Of a stretch of 36,940 nt of DNA, positions 30,635 to 36,940 are shown one piece after another (positions within the stretch are counted from its first letter, which is position 1; each line of letters opens with the position of its first letter). Position numbers and translations under genes: made by a program. The stretch lies in assembly GCA_039033215.1 (NCBI GenBank), contig JBCCDA010000034.1:1-36940 (forward strand), given 5' to 3'. The notes under the pieces were generated by a model. The model made no database searches, was not told the DNA's origin, and was given only the letters and a program-made list of their open reading frames with translations. Origin of the DNA: Thermohalobaculum sp039033215 (GTDB lineage: Bacteria; Pseudomonadota; Alphaproteobacteria; Rhodobacterales; Rhodobacteraceae).

Positions 30635-31474
30635 ATGCTGGATGCGACCGATGACCAGATCCTTGAGCGTCTCTATGCCAGCGCGCCGGATGCGCTGGAG
30701 TTTCGCAAGTTGCGCAAACGGATCCTGCGGGAGACCCGCGAGGCGGTCGAGACCTATGCAATGGCGCGTCCCGGCGACCGCTGGCTGGTCTGCCTCAGCG
30801 GCGGCAAGGACAGCTACACGCTGCTGGCGGCGCTGATCGAGCTGCGCTGGCGGGGGCTCCTGCCCGTGGATGTCCTGGCCTGCAACCTGGATCAGGGCCA
30901 GCCCGGGTTCCCGGCTACGGTGCTGCCAGAGTTCCTCGGTGGCCTCGGGATCCCGCACCGGATCGAGTACCGCGACACCTACTCCATCGTCACCGACAAG
31001 GTGCCGAGCACGAAGACCTATTGTGCGCTCTGTTCGCGGTTGCGGCGCGGGCACCTCTACAGGATCGCGCGGGAGGAGGGGTGTTCGGCGGTGGTGCTTG
31101 GCCATCACCGCGACGATATCCTTGAGACGTTCCTCCTGAACCTCTTCCACGGCGGGCGTCTGGCGGCGATGCCGCCCAAGCTGGTGAACGAGGACGGCGA
31201 CGTGATGGTGCTGCGCCCGCTCGCCCATGTGGCCGAGGCTGATTGCGAGGCGTTCGCGCGCAAGATGGGGTTTCCAATCATTCCCTGCGATCTCTGCGGC
31301 TCCCAAGAGGGGCTACAGCGCGCTCAGGTTAAGGCCATGGTCGACGAATGGGAGCGACGCCACCCTGGCCGGCGTCAGATCATGTTCAAGGCGTTGACAA
31401 ACGTCCGCCCGGGCCATCTGGCCGACAGCGGGCTATTCGATTTTGCCGGACTCTGGCCCGGCAAAGAGGGTTGA
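30635..31474 (+). CDS. ttcA: TtcA, tRNA 2-thiocytidine synthetase
   Basis: PP-loop ATPase with a [4Fe-4S] cluster that makes 2-thiocytidine at position 32 of tRNA. The product is 279 residues from ATG 30635. The PP-loop SGGKDS is at 55-60, followed by the cluster-type cysteines Cys130/Cys133 (CALC) and Cys218/Cys221 (CDLC). LGHHRDDILETFLLNLFHGG near 155-174 is typical. The same frame is open back to 29702, but that part is antisense to metY and is not protein-like. The ribosome-binding site before ATG is poor (CCGGTATCCCGG). It is divergent from metY. Confidence 0.93.
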   Translation: MLDATDDQILERLYASAPDALEFRKLRKRILRETREAVETYAMARPGDRWLVCLSGGKDSYTLLAALIELRWRGLLPVDVLACNLDQGQPGFPATVLPEFLGGLGIPHRIEYRDTYSIVTDKVPSTKTYCALCSRLRRGHLYRIAREEGCSAVVLGHHRDDILETFLLNLFHGGRLAAMPPKLVNEDGDVMVLRPLAHVAEADCEAFARKMGFPIIPCDLCGSQEGLQRAQVKAMVDEWERRHPGRRQIMFKALTNVRPGHLADSGLFDFAGLWPGKEG

Positions 31475-31702
31475 TGGCGGACGTTGGCTCCCGGGAAGAC
31501 TGTGTCCCTGTCGCTAGCCGGCGTTCGAGCCGGGGTTAGATTGACCAAGTCTATCAGTTTGGGCCTTACCAAGGCTTATCGCCGTAGCCGGAACACAACT
31601 TCAGCCGAGCTTGGCCCCAACGCTTCTTCGAGTTTCGATTGCCTTCGCCATCATGTGGCAGAGACATCTAGGCGAGAGCTCGGACGTCGAGGAGCGTCTT
31701 CC

Positions 31703-32689
31703 TCATTCCAGCATCGATAGCGCCCGGTTGAACATTTCGGGATCAGCGTTGCCGCCGGAAATGGTGCAGATCACCGGATCGCTGCCGATCTGGCCTCCTC
31801 GGAAGAGGGCGGCGGCTAGCGCAACCGCACCGCCGGGTTCGGCAACGACCTTGAGCCGAAGGAACGCATGGGCCATCGCCTGCAGCGCTTCATTGTCCGT
31901 CACCGTGATCCCGGGTCCACACAGGCGCTGCATCACCGGGAACGTCAACTCACCTGGGCTTGGCGTGACAATAGCATCGCATATCGATGTGATCGGGCCT
32001 TCGTTGCGCTCGCGACTCCCCGAGACCAGCGAGCGCTTCACGTCATCCGACGTCTCTGGCTCGACCGGCCGTACTGTCATGCCGGGAGCCGCCGCTTCCA
32101 ACGCGAGAGCGATGCCCGAGGTGAGGCCGCCACCGCCGCAACAAACCAGGACCTCTGCCTGCGTGACGCCAAGTGCCTCGGCCTGCTCGGCAATTTCCAA
32201 TCCGCAGGTACCCTGACCCGCCATCACCATCGGCTCGTCGTAGGGTTTGATCAAGCTCAGGCCACGCTTTGCCGCCAGAGTTGAGCCGATCTCCTCGCGG
32301 CTCTCACCACCGGGGCGGTCGTATAGCACTACTTCGGCTCCATGCGCCTTGGTGTTCGCGATCTTCAGGGCCGGTGCATCCGTCGGCATGACGATCACGC
32401 ATGGCGCGCCATGGAGTTCCGCTGCGTGAGCGACCCCCTGCGCATGATTGCCGGATGAGAAGGCGATGACGCCGCGTGCCCGCGCCTGCTTGGACAGGGC
32501 GGAGACCGCCGACCAGCCGCCGCGGAATTTGAACGACCCTGTCTTCTGCAGCGCCTCGACCTTCACAAGGACGCGTCGTCCCGCGAGACGGTTCAGAAAA
32601 ACGCTTTCTAGCATGGGCGTGACAACGGCGTGGCCCGTCAAGCGTTCCTGGGCGGCGCGGATGTCCGCGATCGTGACGGGATCGGTCAT
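31703..32689 (-). CDS. PLP dehydratase, threonine dehydratase/serine racemase type
   Basis: Fold-type II PLP enzyme of the serine/threonine dehydratase group, 328 residues. The PLP lysine is Lys54 in GSFKFRG, SSGNHAQG (78-85) contacts the substrate carboxylate, and the tetraglycine phosphate loop GGGG is at 185-188. There is no C-terminal ACT domain, so it is not the regulated biosynthetic IlvA type. Close relatives include catabolic threonine dehydratase, serine racemase and hydroxyaspartate dehydratase. I choose ATG 32689, which overlaps the stop of the dehalogenase as ATGA; the frame extends 60 bases further upstream inside that gene. Coupling suggests a joint function. Confidence 0.85.
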   Translation of the reverse strand: MTDPVTIADIRAAQERLTGHAVVTPMLESVFLNRLAGRRVLVKVEALQKTGSFKFRGGWSAVSALSKQARARGVIAFSSGNHAQGVAHAAELHGAPCVIVMPTDAPALKIANTKAHGAEVVLYDRPGGESREEIGSTLAAKRGLSLIKPYDEPMVMAGQGTCGLEIAEQAEALGVTQAEVLVCCGGGGLTSGIALALEAAAPGMTVRPVEPETSDDVKRSLVSGSRERNEGPITSICDAIVTPSPGELTFPVMQRLCGPGITVTDNEALQAMAHAFLRLKVVAEPGGAVALAAALFRGGQIGSDPVICTISGGNADPEMFNRALSMLE

Positions 32690-33372
32690 GCGTCGGCCGC
32701 GATCTCGGGGATGGTCTTCAGGTCCGAGACAATGTGATGGGGGCGCCATGGCAACCTGTCCATTGGCTCACCTGCGCGGTTCGCCCAGGCGACGGTGAAC
32801 CCGAAGCCCGAGGCCGCACATGCATCCCAGCAGTTGGACGAAACGAACAGCACCTCCCGCGCCGTGCACCCGAAATACTCGCCCACCAGCTTGTAGACCG
32901 CGCGCGCGGGCTTGAAGATCCCGACAGATTGAACGGACAGCGACACGTCGAGCACGTCTCCGATGCCGGCGGCCTGAACCGCGCCGTCGAGCATGGCGGG
33001 CGTGCCGTTCGACAGGATAGCGGTGTTGCATCCCGCTGCCTTCAGCGTGGCCAGCATACTTGGCACTTCGGGGTAGGCGGACAGCTCCCAGTAGAGCTGC
33101 AACAGACGCTCGCGAAGCGTGGGATCATCGAGGCCCTGCTCCTCCAGCGCGTAATCGAGCCCGTCCTGGGTCACGGTCCAAAAGTCCTGGTGAACACCTG
33201 CTGTGGCCCTGAGCCACGTATACTGGAGCTGCTTCAGCCGCCAGGTCTTCGCGATCGCGGGCCAGTGCTCCGCGAAGTTTTCTCGTCCGGGTTCCTGCGC
33301 CGCCTCGCGGGCGGCAGCTGCCACGTCGAACAGCGTGCCGTAGGCGTCGAAGACACAAGTGGTGATGGCCAT
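32686..33372 (-). CDS. Haloacid dehalogenase, type II (L-2-haloacid)
   Basis: HAD-superfamily (S)-2-haloacid dehalogenase of 228 residues. Catalytic features are in place: nucleophile Asp9 in VFDAYGTLFD, Thr13, the halide-side Arg45 in TWRLKQLQYT, Ser121-Asn122 (SNGTP), Lys154 (FKPA), Tyr160, and SSNCWD with Asn180 and Asp183. This full set marks a true type II dehalogenase and not a general phosphatase. I choose ATG 33372 with GGGAGGGAA upstream; the longer frame from 33429 has no better site. It is the first gene of a pair with the PLP dehydratase, and both may act on 2-substituted acids or amino acids. Confidence 0.9.
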   Translation of the reverse strand: MAITTCVFDAYGTLFDVAAAAREAAQEPGRENFAEHWPAIAKTWRLKQLQYTWLRATAGVHQDFWTVTQDGLDYALEEQGLDDPTLRERLLQLYWELSAYPEVPSMLATLKAAGCNTAILSNGTPAMLDGAVQAAGIGDVLDVSLSVQSVGIFKPARAVYKLVGEYFGCTAREVLFVSSNCWDACAASGFGFTVAWANRAGEPMDRLPWRPHHIVSDLKTIPEIAADA

Positions 33373-33458
33373 AGTTCCCTCCCGGTTCCGCGAACCATGG
33401 CCGAGCGACACCGCCGGATCAACATTCATCCAACTGGTTTTTCAAGTGGCCCCCAGCC

Positions 33459-35087
33459 CTATTGGACGACGCGGAACCCGCGGCGGAGGTCCTGCTCGAT
33501 CGTCATGGGACCTGCCGTGCCCGTGAGCCGGGCGCGATAGACGTACAGGCCCTCCATCACGCGCTGAACGTAGTTGCGGGTTTCGTTGAAGGGGATCTGT
33601 TCCATCCAGTCGAGGACATCGATCTCACCGAGCCTTGGGTCGCCGTAGGCGTCAATCCACTGATCCACGCGCCCCGCACCGGCGTTGTAGGCTGCTGCCG
33701 CCATGACGTACGAGCCACCGAACTGTTCCGTGCGCCGAGCAAGGTAGGTCTCACCAAGACGCGTGTTGTATCGCCAATCGGTCAGCAGTCGACCCCGGTC
33801 ATACTCTTCGCCGATCCAGCCAGACACCCTTCGCGCGGTGGCGGGCATAAGCTGCATGAGACCGCGTGCGCCGGCACGGCTGATTGCGAGAGGGTTTAGC
33901 TCGGTTTCCTGGCGGGCGATGGAGAGTGCAAAGGCAGGCTCGACCTTGGTAACGTAGTCTTTCAGGTCGTGGAGCGGGTAGTAGGCGGGGTGGATAACGA
34001 CGCCGCGGCGTGCTGCGCGCTTTGCAATGCGGACAGAGAAGTGCGGCTTTCCAAGATCCAGTGCAAGGCGGGTCAAGGGCGCGAGCGCGCCGGGCGGTAG
34101 CGACCTGCCAAGCGAGGAGAACGTCGCCATCGACAGCGTGTCCTCGCCTGCAAAGTGCAGGACCGTGGCCAACCGCACGTCCTCGCTGCGCATCGCAGGG
34201 TGGCGCCGCCAGTCGGGTAAACCGTCGTTGGTAAGCCTCAGATCACCGGTGGCGCCGATCTTGGCCGCCGCCAATTGCCCGTAGAAGGACGTTTGTTGGG
34301 TGGCCGCATCAGCATAGGCCGCATTGGCCTCCTGCTGTCGGCCCAGAGCCTCGTACGCCCGGCCCAGCCAGTACCCGCCGCGTCCGATGCTGATCGGGGT
34401 CTCGACGGCAGCACGGAAGCGCTGGAAGTGACCAACTGCGGCATCCGCGTTGCCCAGTTTGCGCAGCGCAACCCAGCCTGCCACCCATTCGCTGTCGGCG
34501 TAGTCGTATCCGGCCGACGGAGTCAGTCCGTGCAGCGAGGCGACCGCATAGGCATTCTGCCAGCGACCGTCCCTGGCCGCGCGGCGGGCGAGGCTCAGCC
34601 GACGGTCCGCCCATACAGTGGCATCGCCAAGCGTTGCAGGACTACTGCCAAGGCTGATCAGAAGCGCCTCAGCTTCCTCATAGTTCCGAGCTTTCCAGAG
34701 CCGGGAGAACTCGGACCAATTCTGGGCCGCGAGACCACCCAAGCCTGCGCCGCTGCGGCGGTTGCTCTGCCCCAGAACCACCCGTGCCAAGGCCTCGCCC
34801 CCTGGCCAGCTTGCCCGCCGCGAGACATAGCCCTGATATTCGGCGACGGACCCTTGTCCGGCCCGCAGCTTTCGCCAGAGCACGATGTCGCGCACCAGCT
34901 GATCGGAGTTTGCAACGACAAGCTGGGCATCGTCCCAGTCGCCCTCGGCCCCAAGCGCCAGGGCCGTTGAGACCAGCAAACCGTCGGCCCGCGCTTGTTC
35001 AAGATCCAGCGCGCGGGCGGGGGCGGCAATAACAAGGGCGAGAACGAGACTGGCGACGAGCGGCATAAGCCGGTAGCGCATGATCAC
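33459..35087 (-). CDS. slt: Soluble lytic transglycosylase (Slt)
   Basis: Periplasmic lytic transglycosylase of glycoside hydrolase family 23, which cleaves peptidoglycan to anhydromuropeptides. The 542-residue protein has a signal peptide (about residues 1-25, ending in PARA) and an N-terminal helical superhelix with many Trp and Arg. The catalytic domain near 385-500 holds Glu394 in ARQETELNP, then GARGLMQLMPATA, and AAAYNAGAGRV near 464-474. Start is GTG 35087 with GGAG about 9 bases upstream; ATG 35081 is possible. It is divergent from dapA, an arrangement common in Rhodobacterales as far as I know. Confidence 0.93.
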   Translation of the reverse strand: MIMRYRLMPLVASLVLALVIAAPARALDLEQARADGLLVSTALALGAEGDWDDAQLVVANSDQLVRDIVLWRKLRAGQGSVAEYQGYVSRRASWPGGEALARVVLGQSNRRSGAGLGGLAAQNWSEFSRLWKARNYEEAEALLISLGSSPATLGDATVWADRRLSLARRAARDGRWQNAYAVASLHGLTPSAGYDYADSEWVAGWVALRKLGNADAAVGHFQRFRAAVETPISIGRGGYWLGRAYEALGRQQEANAAYADAATQQTSFYGQLAAAKIGATGDLRLTNDGLPDWRRHPAMRSEDVRLATVLHFAGEDTLSMATFSSLGRSLPPGALAPLTRLALDLGKPHFSVRIAKRAARRGVVIHPAYYPLHDLKDYVTKVEPAFALSIARQETELNPLAISRAGARGLMQLMPATARRVSGWIGEEYDRGRLLTDWRYNTRLGETYLARRTEQFGGSYVMAAAAYNAGAGRVDQWIDAYGDPRLGEIDVLDWMEQIPFNETRNYVQRVMEGLYVYRARLTGTAGPMTIEQDLRRGFRVVQ

Positions 35088-35255
35088 GAGGGCTTCTCCG
35101 AAGCGGATGAATGGGGCGTTGTCGTCGGAACCCTAGCAGAGTCCGCGCTGCCATTCATTGGCGAAATGCCTCGCCTGCCAAAACTTGATCGCCCGATCGG
35201 CTTGCAGGCCCGACGGACCTCGCCTATACGCCCCGCAACGGGAACGGAGGACGTC

Positions 35256-36152
35256 ATGGGTCTTGCAAACGGCGCTGCGATCCGCGGCTCATTGCCTGCG
35301 CTGATCACACCGATGAAAGATGGTGAGGTTGATGAGGCGGGCCTGCGCAAACTCGTCGACTGGCATATCGCCGAGGGCAGCCATGGGATCGTGCCTGTGG
35401 GCACGACCGGCGAGAGCCCCACACTGAGCCATGCCGAGCATGAGCGCGTGGTCGAGATTGTGGTCGAGCAGGTGGCTGGCCGCATTCCCGTGATTGCGGG
35501 TGCCGGATCCAACAATACCGCCGAAGGTGTGCGCCTGCTGCAGCATGCCGAGAAAGTTGGCGCGGATGCGGGGCTTGTCGTGACGCCCTACTACAACAAG
35601 CCGACGCAGGAGGGGCTCTACCTCCACTACGAGGCGCTGCACGATTGCTGTGATTTGCCGATAATCATCTACAACATCCCGGGCCGTTCGGTGATCGACA
35701 TGTCGCCCGACACGATGGGCCGCCTCTCCAAGCTGCCTCGGATCATCGGCGTCAAGGACGCGACCGGCGATGTCGTCCGCGTCAGCCACACTCGTCGGAC
35801 TTGCGGGACCGATTTCGTCCAGCTTTCCGGTGAGGACGCCTCGGCACTTGGTTTCAACGCGCACGGCGGCGTGGGCTGTATATCGGTGACAGCGAATGTC
35901 GCGCCGCGCCTTTGTGCCGAGTTCCAGGAGGCCACGCTTGCCGGTGAGTGGGACCGCGCGTTGGAGATCCAGGACCGGCTGATGCCCCTGCATACCGCGA
36001 TCTTCCTCGAGCCCGGGCTTGCTGGGGCGAAGTACGGCCTTTCGGTGCTGGATATGGCGCGCAATGAAGTGCGCCTGCCGCTGGTGACCGTGACGTCTGC
36101 GGTCGAAGGCGAGATCCGCGCTGCCATGACCCATGCCGGGCTGATCAACTGA
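35256..36152 (+). CDS. dapA: DapA, 4-hydroxy-tetrahydrodipicolinate synthase
   Basis: Condenses pyruvate and aspartate semialdehyde, the first committed step of the lysine and diaminopimelate pathway. It is a class I aldolase of 298 residues. Catalytic features: Thr50-Thr51 in PVGTTGE, PYYNKPTQEG near 111-120, Tyr139 in IIYNIPG, and the Schiff-base Lys167 in IIGVKDATG. The start is ATG 35256 with GGAGG 5 bases upstream; the frame is open 87 codons earlier, but that part is antisense to slt. Its stop overlaps the presumed start of the NUDIX gene. Confidence 0.96.
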   Translation: MGLANGAAIRGSLPALITPMKDGEVDEAGLRKLVDWHIAEGSHGIVPVGTTGESPTLSHAEHERVVEIVVEQVAGRIPVIAGAGSNNTAEGVRLLQHAEKVGADAGLVVTPYYNKPTQEGLYLHYEALHDCCDLPIIIYNIPGRSVIDMSPDTMGRLSKLPRIIGVKDATGDVVRVSHTRRTCGTDFVQLSGEDASALGFNAHGGVGCISVTANVAPRLCAEFQEATLAGEWDRALEIQDRLMPLHTAIFLEPGLAGAKYGLSVLDMARNEVRLPLVTVTSAVEGEIRAAMTHAGLIN

Positions 36153-36781
36153 GCTGGTCGAGGCTGGATGATGCGCTGCGGGAGACTCTGGCCGCGCGCC
36201 TGCGCTCCTTTGCCGTTGAGACTGACGCAGCGGGCGATCTGCTGCCCGCGGCAGTCGCCCTCGTGGTCACTGCTGACCGACACGGCAGCCCTGCGATCCT
36301 GTTGACAAAGCGGCCCACCAAGATGGGGCGCCACGCGGGCCAGTACGCGTTGCCGGGCGGCCGTGTCGATCCAGGCGAGGCCGACGAAGACGCCGCGTTG
36401 CGCGAACTGGACGAAGAGCTCGGCATTCGTGTTCCGCCTTCTGCTGTTCTCGGCCGATTGGACGACTACCCCACCCGTTCGGGGTTTCGCATGGCACCGT
36501 TCGTCGTCTGGGCAGGCGCTGCGCCTGAGATACGGCCGGACCCGGCAGAGGTCGCAGAGGTCTTCCATATCCCTTTCGAAGAGCTCGATGGCGAAGCCAT
36601 CCCCCTGTTCGAGGACGGCGAGACCACTGACCGCCCTGTGCTCTATTCAGACTTTCCGTCGATCGGCACGACGATGTTTTCGCCGACGGCGGCGGTGATG
36701 TACCAGTTCCGCGAAGTGTGTCTGCGCGGCCTGACCACCCGGGTTGCTCACTACGATCAACCGCGCTTCGCCTGGCGCTGA
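36149..36781 (+). CDS. NUDIX hydrolase (possible CTG start)
   Basis: NUDIX hydrolase, probably a nucleoside or CoA diphosphate hydrolase. The NUDIX box GX5EX7REUXEEXGU is complete: GGRVDPGEADEDAALRELDE and then ELGI. A preceding TKRPTKMGRHAGQYALPGG resembles the CoA pyrophosphatase group. The first standard start is GTG 36263 (172 aa), but the frame stays open upstream to the dapA stop and encodes a good family N-terminus with LDDALRETLAARLRSFA and LLPAAVALVVTAD. No ATG, GTG or TTG occurs there; CTG 36149 overlaps the dapA stop as CTGA, giving 210 residues. I report that start with caution. Confidence 0.75.
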   Translation: MSWSRLDDALRETLAARLRSFAVETDAAGDLLPAAVALVVTADRHGSPAILLTKRPTKMGRHAGQYALPGGRVDPGEADEDAALRELDEELGIRVPPSAVLGRLDDYPTRSGFRMAPFVVWAGAAPEIRPDPAEVAEVFHIPFEELDGEAIPLFEDGETTDRPVLYSDFPSIGTTMFSPTAAVMYQFREVCLRGLTTRVAHYDQPRFAWR

Positions 36782-36820
36782 CTTGACACGGGCGCTGTGA
36801 TCGCCCACCTCTCCGCGCCC

Positions 36821-36940
36821 ATGGCCAAGAAACCAGCAAAACCCGGAACCCGTGTCGCTGCCGAAAACCGGCGGGCGCGCTACGACTATTTCATCGAGGA
36901 TACGCTGGAAGCCGGGATCATGCTGGAAGGCTCGGAGGTC
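36821..36940 (+). CDS. smpB: SmpB, tmRNA-binding protein, 5' part
   Basis: The first 40 codons of SmpB, cut by the window end. The visible residues include NRRARYDYFIEDTLEAGIML and then EGSEV, the N-terminal beta-barrel of SmpB. SmpB brings tmRNA to stalled ribosomes for trans-translation. The ATG follows the NUDIX stop by 39 bases, and the ribosome site is weak. The dapA-to-smpB order suggests a conserved housekeeping block. Confidence 0.93.
   Translation, partial: MAKKPAKPGTRVAAENRRARYDYFIEDTLEAGIMLEGSEV

Noticed and set aside
34995..35255. In-frame extension upstream of dapA
   Set aside because: It runs antisense into slt; DapA homology and GGAGG place the start at 35256.
1..36940. CRISPR arrays, tRNA or rRNA genes, intact insertion sequences
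   Set aside because: None seen: no regularly spaced repeats, no cloverleaf, and all transposase pieces are broken.

Overview
The window looks like a chromosomal segment of an alphaproteobacterium, most likely of the Rhodobacterales. This rests on high-GC coding sequence, mostly GC-rich codon endings, and a right-hand block whose slt, dapA, NUDIX, smpB order resembles that group. The assignment is inference from gene content; there is no rRNA or other marker here. Layout: (1) 1-1650 holds copC-copD on the minus strand behind a CueR-like promoter. (2) 1650-2660 is a graveyard of dead DNA: pieces of an IS3-type element, the 3' end of an IS256-type transposase, and the C-terminal third of a class IV aminotransferase. 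(3) 2671-23494 is a large accessory catabolic island arranged around a divergent AT-rich control region at 10418-10964. (4) About 24562 to the end is housekeeping sequence: a secreted protein of unknown function, a TauE/SafE permease, DUF924, an MFS permease, queA, metY, ttcA, a PLP dehydratase with a haloacid dehalogenase, slt, dapA, NUDIX and the 5' end of smpB. No rRNA, tRNA or CRISPR array was found. The left arm of the island (10417 down to 2671, minus strand) is a tightly packed nine-gene run: livG, livF, livH, livM, then pxpA, a 79-residue biotin carrier, a biotin carboxylase, and PxpB and PxpC homologues. PxpB and PxpC belong to the family of the urea carboxylase carboxyltransferase domain. 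Carrier, carboxylase, carboxyltransferase halves and PxpA hydrolase together read as a split biotin-dependent amide or lactam carboxylase plus hydrolase. The right arm (plus strand, 10965-21866) holds the periplasmic binding protein, a hyuB-hyuA pair, a SnoaL-like protein, an Old Yellow Enzyme-type reductase and a second pair in the order hyuA-hyuB. HyuA/HyuB proteins are ATP-dependent 5-oxoprolinase/hydantoinase/lactamase-type enzymes. A Rieske non-heme iron oxygenase follows on the minus strand. Inferred role: the ABC system imports a small amide-containing compound, possibly an N-heterocycle, lactam or imide. The Rieske oxygenase and the flavin reductase modify it, and up to three ATP-consuming ring openers hydrolyse it. 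The real substrate is not readable from sequence. No transcription factor gene lies in the island, but an identical palindrome core, GCGAC-N5-GTCGC, occurs in both the central divergent promoter region and the region upstream of the Rieske gene. Two genes (hyuA at 14097 and the NUDIX gene at 36149) appear to use non-standard start codons.
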